From Halodesulfovibrio spirochaetisodalis (lineage in GTDB: Bacteria; Desulfobacterota; Desulfovibrionia; Desulfovibrionales; Desulfovibrionaceae): a stretch of DNA of 64,000 nt. Where the stretch lies: contig NZ_JXMS01000014.1 of assembly GCF_001672295.1 (NCBI RefSeq), positions 1 to 64,000 on the forward strand, in the 5' to 3' direction. Below the pieces are notes generated by a model. The model was not told the origin of the DNA. It made no database searches and saw only the letters and a program-made list of their open reading frames with translations. The translations under genes were made by a program, and so were the position numbers. Positions 42,991-52,111 of the stretch are shown piece after piece; within the stretch, counting starts at the first letter, position 1, and each line of letters begins with the position of its first letter.

Positions 42991-44220
42991 ATGACGATTT
43001 CCAGCCTTGAAATTGGGCAGACTCTTTCGTGTGATGTACAGCTCGCCAATGGCAGGCGGCTGTTTTCAGCCGGACATATTGTTACCGGACAAACATTGCG
43101 CGTGTTGAAAATTTGGGGGGTACAGGGAGCAGCGTTACATAGTGCGTCAACGTGCTCTCCCTGCAAAACAGTATCCGCAGACCGCAATCGCAGTATTACC
43201 TGTTCGTTTGATGCCATGGGGGTATTAGAGCAACAACGTCGAGCCGGTATAATTCCAGACTCTTTTCGTATCGAAGAAGGTTTTGTCTCAGCTTGCTGTG
43301 AGAAAAAGAATAGTGCAGGAGCGTTTTTGTCTTTTGGGGAAGAGACGCGTTCCGAAGCACAAGCTAATCCTTCTATAGATGCGATTAGACGCATAAGTAT
43401 GGCTGATATTCAAAATAGTTATAAAGATTTTCCTGAAGAATTCTTCATTTTTATCAAAATGTTGAATAACGTATACATAACGCCAGAAGCCATAATTGCA
43501 GCAATAGAAAAAAAACAGGATCTGAAGGAAAAATTATTAAGAATATGTGAGCGCTTGGTTTATATTTCAAATTGTGAAATAAAATCTGTATATAGCTGTA
43601 CAGCTTTTCTAGGTAGCAGAACTGTATTGTATTTAGCAATAATGCTTGTATATATAGACTATCTCAGAAAAAAAGATTGTTCTAATATAACGTTGCACTA
43701 TATAAAATGTGCTATTACAAAGGGTGTCGCTGCACGATACATTGCAGCCGCTGTTGGTGGATGTGGCGGAGAATGCTTTTTTTCCAGAGGTTTCTTGCGT
43801 AACATAGGATGCTTGTTTTATGTTCGTAACTTTCCTGTTGCGTATAAAGAAGTACGAAGGAAAGTTGTTTGTGGTGAATTAGATATATGTACAGCTGAAG
43901 AGCGTTATATAGGGATAAACCATGCCGCTCTGGGAGGACGTATAGTCAAATGGCTTGGTTTTCCAGCTTCTATTGAAAAAAATGTACGGGAGCATCATAT
44001 TCCTTTTAATAAAGTAGGGACTAGAGAACATGCGGTGATGAATGTGGCAGCATTTGTTGCGCAGTCTCTTTCGTTTAATCCTGCGTATGATATTCCTCTT
44101 CATGTTGTAGACAGTGATGTGTGGGCTATGTTGAATTTTTCAGAAGATTCATTTTCCGAGCTTGTGGAAGTTATTTATTTGAAGTCTAAAGAAATTATAC
44201 GGTTGGCATATGGAGAGTAA
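42991..44220 (+). CDS. HDOD-domain signalling protein
   Basis: A 409-residue protein. An N-terminal module of about 50 residues (SLEIGQTLSCDVQLANGRRLFSAGHIVTGQTLRVLKIWGVQGAAL) resembles the leader of HD-GYP proteins; a variable linker follows to about 135; the rest is an HDOD domain with GINHAALGGRIVKWLGFPASIEKNVREHHIPFNK and a catalytic HD pair absent. ATG 42991 has GGGGAAAAG upstream; the frame opens at 42901. Its middle is markedly AT-rich. It overlaps the next gene by 11 bases, so the two form a unit. Confidence 0.82.
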   Translation: MTISSLEIGQTLSCDVQLANGRRLFSAGHIVTGQTLRVLKIWGVQGAALHSASTCSPCKTVSADRNRSITCSFDAMGVLEQQRRAGIIPDSFRIEEGFVSACCEKKNSAGAFLSFGEETRSEAQANPSIDAIRRISMADIQNSYKDFPEEFFIFIKMLNNVYITPEAIIAAIEKKQDLKEKLLRICERLVYISNCEIKSVYSCTAFLGSRTVLYLAIMLVYIDYLRKKDCSNITLHYIKCAITKGVAARYIAAAVGGCGGECFFSRGFLRNIGCLFYVRNFPVAYKEVRRKVVCGELDICTAEERYIGINHAALGGRIVKWLGFPASIEKNVREHHIPFNKVGTREHAVMNVAAFVAQSLSFNPAYDIPLHVVDSDVWAMLNFSEDSFSELVEVIYLKSKEIIRLAYGE

Positions 44221-45184
44221 CATTGCACCTGCTGGCGTAGAGTCTCTGGAAGGGCAGGTTGCACGATTGGAAGATCAGGCCCGTTTTACTCTGGATGCGC
44301 TTGAGCTGGCTGCATCACTTGGAGATTTTCAAACGAGCATAAGCTCGCTACATGAACCTACCTTACTTTTACAGGAGGTAGTCACTCGCGTAGCTACGAT
44401 TACACCTTTTACCGCTTCTGCTGTATATCTTGTCGATGAGGGGACATCAGATTTTTATCTGGCGTATTCAGACCGGCAAGAGTGGAGTGAAAAGATAGAG
44501 TCAGCCACAACGTCCTTTATTGATAGCGGAATGTTTTCTTTTGCTTTGAAAGAAGGAAGGCCGGTTGTTGTTCATGCTGTAGAGGTACAACGAAGAGTAT
44601 TGCTGCATGTTCTGGAAACATCATCACGTGTTCGTGGCATGTTTGTAGGGGTGTTTTCTGAAGGTGCCAGCAACCTTACGGCAGTAGAAATGGCTTTATT
44701 ATCCATTGTCTGTAAAAACTGCGCATCTGCAGTAGAAGCATTTGAGTTGTACAAGTGTTTTAAGTGTGGTGGCGAGGATATTGTAGCCTTTTCTGATTCA
44801 CTTCCTGCAGGTGTATTGGATATAGGGAAAAATGGACGTATTCTTTTTGCCAATAAGTTTGCTGGAAAATTACTGGGAAGCTTTGCTGCTCCTGAAAAAC
44901 GATCTTTCATAGAATACTTAGTACCTGAGGAACAGGAGCGCATAGCATCATTGTTGATCAGTTGTTATGCCTTTGGTGTTCCGGCTCAAGAATATCAGAC
45001 AGAGTCCCTTGCTAAGCCGCAAAGTTCAATGAGAACGCAGACGGTCTTAAATACGCTGGAGGGACGGAAAATCGTGACCTTGCATCTTACCCCTCTGGAA
45101 CGTAGCGGAAATATAGTTCTCAGAGGTGTACTGGCTCCTACAGACGAGATGCACAACGGAACAGCGGTGGTTGAGGGGATTTAA
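44210..45184 (+). CDS. GAF and PAS sensory protein without output domain
   Basis: A 324-residue protein. A coiled-coil start (LEGQVARLEDQARFTLDALELA) leads to a GAF-like domain (about 50-180, including VVTRVATITPFTASAVYLVDEGTSDFYLAYSDRQ) and a PAS-like domain (about 197-310, DSLPAGVLDIGKNGRILFANKFAGKLLG). No kinase, GGDEF or helix-turn-helix follows. Its ATG overlaps the HDOD stop region, implying coupled synthesis and likely contact between the two. The pair may form a split signal protein. The ligand is unknown. Confidence 0.78.
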   Translation: MESNIAPAGVESLEGQVARLEDQARFTLDALELAASLGDFQTSISSLHEPTLLLQEVVTRVATITPFTASAVYLVDEGTSDFYLAYSDRQEWSEKIESATTSFIDSGMFSFALKEGRPVVVHAVEVQRRVLLHVLETSSRVRGMFVGVFSEGASNLTAVEMALLSIVCKNCASAVEAFELYKCFKCGGEDIVAFSDSLPAGVLDIGKNGRILFANKFAGKLLGSFAAPEKRSFIEYLVPEEQERIASLLISCYAFGVPAQEYQTESLAKPQSSMRTQTVLNTLEGRKIVTLHLTPLERSGNIVLRGVLAPTDEMHNGTAVVEGI

Positions 45185-45271
45185 TTTTTTGCAGCAGGTA
45201 GACTTACGAGTTGTGCCTGAACAGCTTCTTTCTTATTGTTTTCATGCGGGATGTAAACAAAAGGATATACT

Positions 45272-45496
45272 ATGCAGATAGAAGTAAAATGCTTTGCAAC
45301 TCTTTCTGAATTTACGCCGGAAGGAAATATGCTTGCAGTTGAAAATGGTGCCACCATCCAGCAAGTGATAACTTTGCTCGGCATTAATGTTGAAGACGTT
45401 AAAATTATGTTTATTAATGGAAAGCACGAAGCACTGGAGAGTGTGCTTAAGGAAGGAGATCGCCTTGGGCTCTTCCCTGCCGTAGGCGGTGGTTAA
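45272..45496 (+). CDS. MoaD/ThiS-family sulfur carrier-like protein
   Basis: A 74-residue beta-grasp protein ending in VGGG. It has MQIEVKCFATLSEF, a central VENGATIQQVITLLGI and the NGK turn, then LKEGDRLGLFPAVGGG. The C-terminal Gly-Gly is where MoaD and ThiS are adenylated and thiocarboxylated. No ThiF/MoeB-type or molybdopterin gene is next to it, so which pathway it serves (molybdopterin, tungstopterin, thiamine or other) cannot be told. AAAGGATA precedes the ATG. Confidence 0.85.
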   Translation: MQIEVKCFATLSEFTPEGNMLAVENGATIQQVITLLGINVEDVKIMFINGKHEALESVLKEGDRLGLFPAVGGG

Positions 45497-45565
45497 TCTT
45501 CACTTTGAGTACAAAACCGACTGCCTGATAGATTGAAAAGTCTGTGCACCCCAAGAAAAGTACAA

Positions 45566-45603
45566 AGCCAAACCCATATATAGACATGGGTTTGGCTTTT
45601 TTT
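45566..45603 (+). terminator. Rho-independent terminator after the MoaD-like gene
   Basis: AGCCAAACCCAT and ATGGGTTTGGCT pair perfectly over 12 bases around an eight-base loop, followed by a run of T. Confidence 0.92.
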
Positions 45604-45626
45604 GTGATAATAGCAAAGAGGCTACG

Positions 45627-47843
45627 TTACCATTCTTCAGAGCCGCTGTTTTTAAGCTCAACAGCAATGCAGCGAAGCAGCCCGTAATCATACTTACCAT
45701 GCAGAGCTGTATGCGCTCCCTTAATTCCTGTGCCTGTACCAATCGCAGCTGCAACTTCTGCACGAACCGATTCTACTTCCTGCGCTGTAAGTTGTGCTGT
45801 GACAGCCGCCAGCTCAACTTTTCCTAATTCCACAGCACGGGCTATATGTCCGTAGATAGTACCGGGAACGAGATTTCGTTCAGCTGCTACTAAATTGATA
45901 TCACCCAGTTCATTAAAGAGGTCGATAGATTTTTGGACAGTTCCTGTAATGGTTTTATCGGCGTCTTTTTTCTTTTGCTTTGCAGCTGCACGTTGTGGAA
46001 GCGGGGGGAGAGTCTCCGGCCTTCCGTGTTCAGCCTCAAACGCGAGCAGGACGTTGAGAAGCATATCTCCGTACATGGCAAGTTTTGTTTGTCCGATGCC
46101 GTGAATGTTGCAGAGATCATCTTTTTCTATTGGACGATAAGCGGTCAATTCCAGAAGTGTTTTGTCTGGCAGAACAGAATATGGCGGGATATTCTGCTCG
46201 CGTGAAATTTTTGTACGTTCCAGCTTAAGCAAGTCAAGTAACAGGGTCGCATCAGGGCGCCTCAATGCATCTTCCATGGCAGCATCAAGTTCTTTTTTAT
46301 TCACATGCTTGGCAGCAGTTGCAGAAAGCGATTCCCTACGCAGGGAAACGGTTCGCTCGTTGCGTAATATTTCCCAGCTTGTTTCGTTAAGCTTTAAACT
46401 TCCGTTTTCAGGATCGGAGTCAAGGAGCTGCAAGGCAACAAGTTGTCTGAATACTCCCTTCCAAGTTTCCTTTCCAAGTTCTTTTCCGCAAGCAAAGGTT
46501 TTTATGAGATTGTGCTCATGTTCTGAAACTCGCTTGGTCAAGTTACCGACTAAAATATCAGTCAGGTGTGTAGCGCCAAATCGTTGGCCGGTTCTGAATA
46601 CACAGGACAAGGCTTTTTGGGCTGCAATCGTGCCATCCCAAGTTTCCACAGGAAACAGACAAGTATCACAGTTGCCGCATTTTTCTTTTCGAGTTTCACC
46701 AAAGTAAGAAAGGATAACGTTGCGGCGGCATTCGGTTGTTTCTACGAAGCCAAGCAAAGAATTGAATTTGTGTTGCTCAATGATGGCGCGATTAGTTGAA
46801 GAGCGTGTGATCATGCGTCGCGCAAGTACAATATCCTGCATATTGTAGAGCAATAATGCATCCGCGGGGATACCGTCACGCCCTGCACGTCCGGTTTCCT
46901 GATGATAGGCTTCAAGGCTTTTGGGTAGCCCTAAGTGTGCAACAAAACGAACGTTAGGCTTGTTGATCCCCATGCCGAATGCAACGGTGGCAACCATGAT
47001 GACGCTCTCTTCCATCATGAACTTTGATTGATTGTGATTCCGTTGAATTGCACTCATACCTGCATGGTAAGGCAACGCATTAAAACCGGCGGTAATAAGC
47101 TTTTCAGCAATTTCTTCAACTTTTTTACGTGACTGGCAGTAGATAATTCCGGATTCATCTTTGTAACTGCTGCGTATAAAACTGAAAAGCTGGTCGTATC
47201 CTCTTTCCCGGTTTTGAATAGAGTACGTAATGTTCGGGCGATCAAATCCAGTTGCAAAAACAGGAGCCTGCTGTAGATGAAGCTGCTCGGCAATGTCGTT
47301 GCGCGTCGGGCCATCGGCTGTTGCAGTGAGTGCGATGACAGGAACCTGCGGAAATCGTTCACGCAGAATGGAGAGCCTGGTGTACTCAGGCCTGAAGTCG
47401 TGTCCCCACTGGGATACACAGTGCGCTTCATCAATGGTAAACAATGCCGGTCTGATAGTATCAAGCAGTGCGAGAAATACGGGAGTCACAAGGCGTTCTG
47501 GAGCGACATACAGCATGTCCAGCTCACCATTGCGCAATTGCAGTTCTACTTGTGCCTGTTCCTGCGGGCTTTGGCTGGAATTTAAAAAAGCTGCCCGAAT
47601 GCCCATTTGCACAAGTTCATTAACTTGATCCTGCATGAGAGCAATAAGTGGCGATACAATAATTCCGGTTCCGTCCCGGACAATTGATGGAAGCTGATAG
47701 CATAGGGACTTTCCGCTGCCTGTCGGCATGATAACAAGAGCATCACCGCCGTTAATCATCTGATTAACGATCTCTTCCTGCTTACCGCGAAAGTCTCTGA
47801 AGCCGTATGTCGTCCTAAGGATCTCTAGTGGAGTTTGATTCAT
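45627..47843 (-). CDS. recQ: ATP-dependent DNA helicase RecQ
   Basis: A 738-residue 3'-5' helicase for recombination and fork repair. Walker A is MPTGSGKSLCYQLP (about 39-52), the DEAH box FTIDEAHCVSQWGHDFRPEY, later ATVAFGMGINKPNVRFVAHLGLPKSLEAYHQETGRAGRDG. The zinc site has Cys in CRRNVILSYFGETRKEKCGNCDTC. The RQC region, an HRDC domain (LLKLERTKISREQNIPPYSVLPDKTLLELTAYRPI) and a C-terminal helix-turn-helix-like segment follow. GAGGGAAC precedes the ATG. Confidence 0.96.
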   Translation of the reverse strand: MNQTPLEILRTTYGFRDFRGKQEEIVNQMINGGDALVIMPTGSGKSLCYQLPSIVRDGTGIIVSPLIALMQDQVNELVQMGIRAAFLNSSQSPQEQAQVELQLRNGELDMLYVAPERLVTPVFLALLDTIRPALFTIDEAHCVSQWGHDFRPEYTRLSILRERFPQVPVIALTATADGPTRNDIAEQLHLQQAPVFATGFDRPNITYSIQNRERGYDQLFSFIRSSYKDESGIIYCQSRKKVEEIAEKLITAGFNALPYHAGMSAIQRNHNQSKFMMEESVIMVATVAFGMGINKPNVRFVAHLGLPKSLEAYHQETGRAGRDGIPADALLLYNMQDIVLARRMITRSSTNRAIIEQHKFNSLLGFVETTECRRNVILSYFGETRKEKCGNCDTCLFPVETWDGTIAAQKALSCVFRTGQRFGATHLTDILVGNLTKRVSEHEHNLIKTFACGKELGKETWKGVFRQLVALQLLDSDPENGSLKLNETSWEILRNERTVSLRRESLSATAAKHVNKKELDAAMEDALRRPDATLLLDLLKLERTKISREQNIPPYSVLPDKTLLELTAYRPIEKDDLCNIHGIGQTKLAMYGDMLLNVLLAFEAEHGRPETLPPLPQRAAAKQKKKDADKTITGTVQKSIDLFNELGDINLVAAERNLVPGTIYGHIARAVELGKVELAAVTAQLTAQEVESVRAEVAAAIGTGTGIKGAHTALHGKYDYGLLRCIAVELKNSGSEEW

Positions 47844-47927
47844 TGTTCCCTCGTGTGTGCGGGAAGATAGCGTATGACGTTGCGCTTAGCAAAGTTTTTG
47901 CGCGGAAGGCCTTGGCTCCGTTTTTGG

Positions 47928-48422
47928 TTAGCTGGATTTGGAAGCAAGGTTTGCTTTATTTGCCCAAGGGTAATCCAGAAACCATCCGGTTGGGCACATA
48001 AAAGAGTGTGTTGGGCAATCTTCCGGAGTCAGAAATTCTGGATTTTCAGGTAGCTCAGTTGCGGTGAGTATTTTCCCACGGCACCGGCAGCCAAGTGAGT
48101 AGGGAGGTAGCATGCGTATAAAATCTGGATGCGATGCTGCAATAATTTTTCCGCGTAGCTTTTCGCAGGTAGCGCATGCTTGTTGTTTGTCTGCAAGATG
48201 TTCAATGTGATCAATGGTTATTTCCAAGTACAAGCAACGGTCTTCAACGAGTGCTCTCATCGTTTTCAAATGTTCTGTCCTCCATTCCATCACGGCATCC
48301 ATGAATGCATTGAGGTCTTCATCTGAAGCTTCATGCTCTTCCATTAGCAGCCAGACAACTTGACCGGACAGACGCGTGAATAAGGGGTGAAGGTTGGACA
48401 GTGTGGTGTCATCAGTCTGCAT
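47928..48422 (-). CDS. Unknown Cys-rich protein with a phage head-protein-like motif
   Basis: A 164-residue protein. The N-terminal half is helical. The middle has C83-x2-C86-EKLRGKIIAA, then LPPYSLGC112-R-C114-RGKIL. The arrangement of C-x2-C, L-x-G-K, P-P-x-x-x-x-C-R-C resembles the C-terminal zinc-like segment of Mu gpF-type minor head proteins. Two more Cys lie at 136 and 143. There is no phage gene around it, so it may be a domesticated fragment or a chance resemblance. AAGGATATA precedes the ATG. Confidence 0.65.
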   Translation of the reverse strand: MQTDDTTLSNLHPLFTRLSGQVVWLLMEEHEASDEDLNAFMDAVMEWRTEHLKTMRALVEDRCLYLEITIDHIEHLADKQQACATCEKLRGKIIAASHPDFIRMLPPYSLGCRCRGKILTATELPENPEFLTPEDCPTHSFMCPTGWFLDYPWANKANLASKSS

Positions 48423-48445
48423 TTGCTATATCCTTTTGCAAAAGC

Positions 48446-48475
48446 AAGGCGGTGAACACGTGTTCACCGCCTTGG
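48446..48475 (-). terminator. Hairpin terminator after lon
   Basis: CAAGGCGGTGAACA and TGTTCACCGCCTTG are exact complements separated by two bases. On the minus strand CTTTTGC follows, a short T-run, placed 75 bases after the lon stop. Confidence 0.7.
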
Positions 48476-48551
48476 GCTGTATATTATATCTAGATGGTTC
48501 GGCTGCCGGAGGCTGGACATGAGTCCAGACTGTGCGGTTCATGGCGGCTGA

Positions 48552-50954
48552 TTATTTAAAGGCCAGCGGAATAATATCCTCAATATGAGAGGCTGTGTGC
48601 ACTTCAATTTTCTTGAGGAGATCAGCCGGAACATCTTCAAGATCTTTTTCATTCTGCTTTGGAATGCACACGTGTTTAAGACCGCGGGCTACTCCAGCAA
48701 GAATTTTCTCTTTGATACCACCGACAGGCAGAACTCGACCACGCAGGGTAATTTCACCTGTCATGCACAGTTCGTTGTTTACAGGTTTTTCTGAGAGTGC
48801 AGAGAGAAGTGCAATCAACAACGTTACACCAGCTGACGGACCGTCTTTAGGTGTGGCACCTGCAGGAACATGAATATGGATATCGTGGGTATCAAGGAAG
48901 TCAGGATCTATCTTTAACTCTTCAGCATGTGCACGTGCATAGCTCAATGCTGCCTGTGCAGACTCTTTCATGACATCCCCAAGCTGGCCGGTAAGAGTGA
49001 GTTTTCCCTTACCTTTCATCAGGGTGACTTCTACATTGAGCATAACCCCGCCGTATGGAGTCCATGCAAGTCCTTGTGCTACGCCCGGCATTTGGTCAGC
49101 ATCTTTTTCTTCATCAATAAAGCGTGGAATGCCGAGTAGTTTTTGTAGAGTCTTAGCCGTTACCTTGTATGGACCAGCAGTACCCTCTGCTTTTTGACGG
49201 GCAAGTTTGCGGCACACAGACCCAATTTCACGCTCGAGGTTACGCAGTCCTGCTTCGCGGGTGTACTCCTGAATGATTTTGGAAAGGACACTGTCCGCAA
49301 TAGAGACCTCATCAGTCTTCAGACCGTTTTCCTCAGCCTGTCTAGGCAACAGGTAGCGGCGGGCAATGCGAGTTTTTTCCTGCATGGTGTACCCTGGAAT
49401 CTGGATCACTTCCATGCGATCACGCAACGGCCCCGGGATGGTATCAAGCTGGTTTGCGGTGCAGATAAACATAACTTTGGACAGATCAAACGGTACGTTT
49501 AAGTAATGGTCTGAGAAGTTACTGTTTTGTTCAGGGTCAAGCACTTCAAGTAACGCTGAAGATGGATCACCCCTGAAGTCTGAGCCAAGCTTGTCGATTT
49601 CGTCCAGCATGATAACAGGGTTGCGTGTTCCCATGAGCTTCATTGTCTGGATGATACGACCCGGCATCGCACCTACATATGTGCGACGGTGTCCACGGAT
49701 TTCTGCTTCGTCACGCATGCCGCCAAGAGAAATACGCTGGAATTTACGACCGAGTGAACGGGCAATGGAACGTCCGAGAGACGTTTTACCTACACCCGGA
49801 GGGCCCGCAAAACAAAGGATAGGCCCTTTGGATTTTGGATTAAGTTTACGTACTGATAAATATTCAAGAATTCGATCTTTTACTTTTTCAAGACCGTAGT
49901 GATCTTCGTCAAGAATTTCCTGTGCTTTCAGGATATCCAGACGGTCACGGGAAAGTTTTTTCCATGGAAGCTCGGAGAGCCACTCAAGGTAGTTACGTAC
50001 CACACTTGCTTCTGAGGATTCAGGGTGCATGCCGGTGAGGCGGCGCAACTGCTTTGTTGCTTCTTTACGTACGTCTTTAGGTAAGCCTGCCTTATCAAGT
50101 GCTTCTGCAAGCTCTTCGGCTTCTTCTTCAGCACCTTCACCTTCTCCAAGCTCAGTGCGGATAGCTTTTAGCTGCTCGCGCAAGTAGTAGTCACGCTGAG
50201 CTTTGTCCATACCTTCGCGAGCCATGGACTGAATGCGAGCCTGTACGTTTGCAACCTCAGATTCTTTTTGAAGCTGTTTGTTAACAAGATCAAGGCGTTC
50301 GAGCGGGTCATTGCATTCAAGAATGGATTGGGCATCAGGCACTTTCATTCGTAGATTTGCTGCAATCAAATCTGCAAGGCGTCCCGGATCATGCACTGTG
50401 TTGAGAACAGACATGATTTCTGATGTGGCAACGCCGCGAAGAGAGAGAATTTCTTCACTCTGCTCACGAACAGCACGCATCATAGCTTCTGTTTCAACGG
50501 AAACTTCTTCAATTTCAATTTCTTCAAGACCGTTTACTTCAGCAGTGAGGTACGGCTCAGTGCTAGTGAAACGTTCAATTTTAGCGCGGCTTACACCCTG
50601 CACGAGCACCTTCAGGCGTCCGTCAGGCATTTTAAGCATGCGCATGATCATCACAACGGTACCTGTAGTGTGCAGATCCTCAGGTGTCGGATCTTCAGTT
50701 GCTTCATCTTTCTGTGTTGTGATCATCATGTAGCGGCTGCCGTTGAGCGCAGCATCTACAGCTTGGATAGATTTTTCACGTCCAACAAAGAGAGGAAGAA
50801 TCATATAGTTGAAGACAACGATATCTCGAACCGGAAGTACTGGCAGATCTGCAGGAAATTCCGGCAAAGTCGCATCGGAATCGTGATCTAATGCGCCTGC
50901 AAGAACTTCTTCTTCGGTTATGATCGGTGTGTTGTTCATCATATCATCGGTCAT
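48552..50954 (-). CDS. lon: ATP-dependent protease Lon
   Basis: An 800-residue AAA+ protease that removes damaged and regulatory proteins. The N-terminal LonN domain starts at about residue 33 (FPADLPVLPVRDIVVFNYMILPLFVGREKSI); Walker A is CFAGPPGVGKTSLGRSIA and Walker B PVIMLDEIDKLG; the catalytic Ser is in PKDGPSAGVTLLIALLSAL and the catalytic Lys in GGIKEKILAGVARG. CTGGAGGG precedes the first ATG; a second ATG lies four codons on. It ends with a Cys-free hydrophobic tail. Confidence 0.97.
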   Translation of the reverse strand: MTDDMMNNTPIITEEEVLAGALDHDSDATLPEFPADLPVLPVRDIVVFNYMILPLFVGREKSIQAVDAALNGSRYMMITTQKDEATEDPTPEDLHTTGTVVMIMRMLKMPDGRLKVLVQGVSRAKIERFTSTEPYLTAEVNGLEEIEIEEVSVETEAMMRAVREQSEEILSLRGVATSEIMSVLNTVHDPGRLADLIAANLRMKVPDAQSILECNDPLERLDLVNKQLQKESEVANVQARIQSMAREGMDKAQRDYYLREQLKAIRTELGEGEGAEEEAEELAEALDKAGLPKDVRKEATKQLRRLTGMHPESSEASVVRNYLEWLSELPWKKLSRDRLDILKAQEILDEDHYGLEKVKDRILEYLSVRKLNPKSKGPILCFAGPPGVGKTSLGRSIARSLGRKFQRISLGGMRDEAEIRGHRRTYVGAMPGRIIQTMKLMGTRNPVIMLDEIDKLGSDFRGDPSSALLEVLDPEQNSNFSDHYLNVPFDLSKVMFICTANQLDTIPGPLRDRMEVIQIPGYTMQEKTRIARRYLLPRQAEENGLKTDEVSIADSVLSKIIQEYTREAGLRNLEREIGSVCRKLARQKAEGTAGPYKVTAKTLQKLLGIPRFIDEEKDADQMPGVAQGLAWTPYGGVMLNVEVTLMKGKGKLTLTGQLGDVMKESAQAALSYARAHAEELKIDPDFLDTHDIHIHVPAGATPKDGPSAGVTLLIALLSALSEKPVNNELCMTGEITLRGRVLPVGGIKEKILAGVARGLKHVCIPKQNEKDLEDVPADLLKKIEVHTASHIEDIIPLAFK

Positions 50955-51022
50955 GGGTGCCCTCCAGCCGAGCTGGTACGGTGTTATATATTGTCTGCCA
51001 TAGCCCTGGCAGTGACATGCAG

Positions 51023-51292
51023 TTACTGCATTGAAAATTCAGTAAGTTCTTCCTGTAAATTTGTATCACACGGTATTACGTCAGCAACGCGGCTGCTGAC
51101 AGGGCCTTGCCAGAGTTCTTTTTCGAACTGGCGTAAACTGCCAAGGTCTCCTTCGGCAACAATCTCGACACTTCCATCAGGACGATTACGAACCCAGCCA
51201 TGTAATCCCAACGAAAAAGCTGTGTGGTGAGTCCAATACCGGAATCCTACCCCTTGCACTTTCCCCGTTACAATATAACGCTGTCTGGCCAT
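51023..51292 (-). CDS. acyP: Acylphosphatase
   Basis: An 89-residue enzyme that hydrolyses acyl phosphates. The signature is VTGKVQGVGFRYWTHHTAFSLGLHGWVRNRPDGSVEIVAEG, holding the catalytic Arg in GFRYW and Asn in RNRPDG. ATG 51292 is chosen because AAGGAGG lies upstream; the frame extends to 51331 but without conserved residues. It begins 22 bases after the radC stop on the same strand. Confidence 0.95.
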   Translation of the reverse strand: MARQRYIVTGKVQGVGFRYWTHHTAFSLGLHGWVRNRPDGSVEIVAEGDLGSLRQFEKELWQGPVSSRVADVIPCDTNLQEELTEFSMQ

Positions 51293-51314
51293 GATACGCC
51301 TCCTTTGGAAGGTT

Positions 51315-51992
51315 TTACATGTGTCCCTCATCTTTCAGGCTGTAATACGTATCCGCGGTAATAATCAGATGGTCGAGCAGTCGGATGCCTAAAATTCGTC
51401 CAGCCTGAACGATATGCCGTGTTATTTCTATATCCGGTGAGGAAGGAGTCAGGTTTCCACCCGGATGGTTGTGAACAATAACCAGCGAGCTTGCTTTGCG
51501 TTGCAGAGCCTGCTCCATGAGCTCCCTTGGGTAGATCATGGTGGTGTTTACTGTTCCTGTTGAAATTCGCTCCCACGAAAGAAGTCTGTTCTGGTTATCG
51601 AGAAACGCAGCCCAGAATTCTTCTTTTTCTTTGCGCCCCAGTCGGGTACGCGCCATTTCTGCGACTTCGGCAGGGCTTGAAAGCTGCTTTTTCTCACGAA
51701 TGCCGGATTCCATGTATCTGGAAAACAGCTCTCGCAAAAGCTTCCAGTGGCTTATCAGAGAATCGCCGAATCCTTTGAGTTTTCGGAGCTCTTCATCCTG
51801 CGCGTCAAGTACGCCACGTAGCGTTCCGAACTTATTTAACAGTTCTTTTGCCAGTGGCTTTGTATCTGAGCGTAAAATTACTGTCCCGAGCACGAGCTCA
51901 AGAATTTCGTAGTCCGCGAGGGACTGTTCGTCTTTGTGTAATTTTTCGCGCAGACGCTTTCTGTGTCCATGATAGTGAGCTTTTTCTGTCAT
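51315..51992 (-). CDS. radC: RadC-family JAMM protein
   Basis: A 225-residue protein with an N-terminal helix-hairpin-helix-like region (LVLGTVILRSDTKPLAKELLNKFGTLRGVLDAQDEELRKLKGFGDSL) and a C-terminal JAMM metalloprotease-like domain with VIVHNHPGGNLTPSSPD (H-x-H and S/D ligands). It was once thought a DNA-repair factor; the present role is unclear, though the family is widespread. The region upstream (51993-52111) is AT-rich with no strong ribosome site. Confidence 0.9.
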   Translation of the reverse strand: MTEKAHYHGHRKRLREKLHKDEQSLADYEILELVLGTVILRSDTKPLAKELLNKFGTLRGVLDAQDEELRKLKGFGDSLISHWKLLRELFSRYMESGIREKKQLSSPAEVAEMARTRLGRKEKEEFWAAFLDNQNRLLSWERISTGTVNTTMIYPRELMEQALQRKASSLVIVHNHPGGNLTPSSPDIEITRHIVQAGRILGIRLLDHLIITADTYYSLKDEGHM

Positions 51993-52111
51993 AATAAACA
52001 GGAATTGCGACGTGGCAAGCGGTAACAGGTGAAATTTAATTATATTTTAACAAAAAATGATCATCAACTCGGAAAAAATATATCAAAAAGATATAAAAAT
52101 ATGCAAAATAA

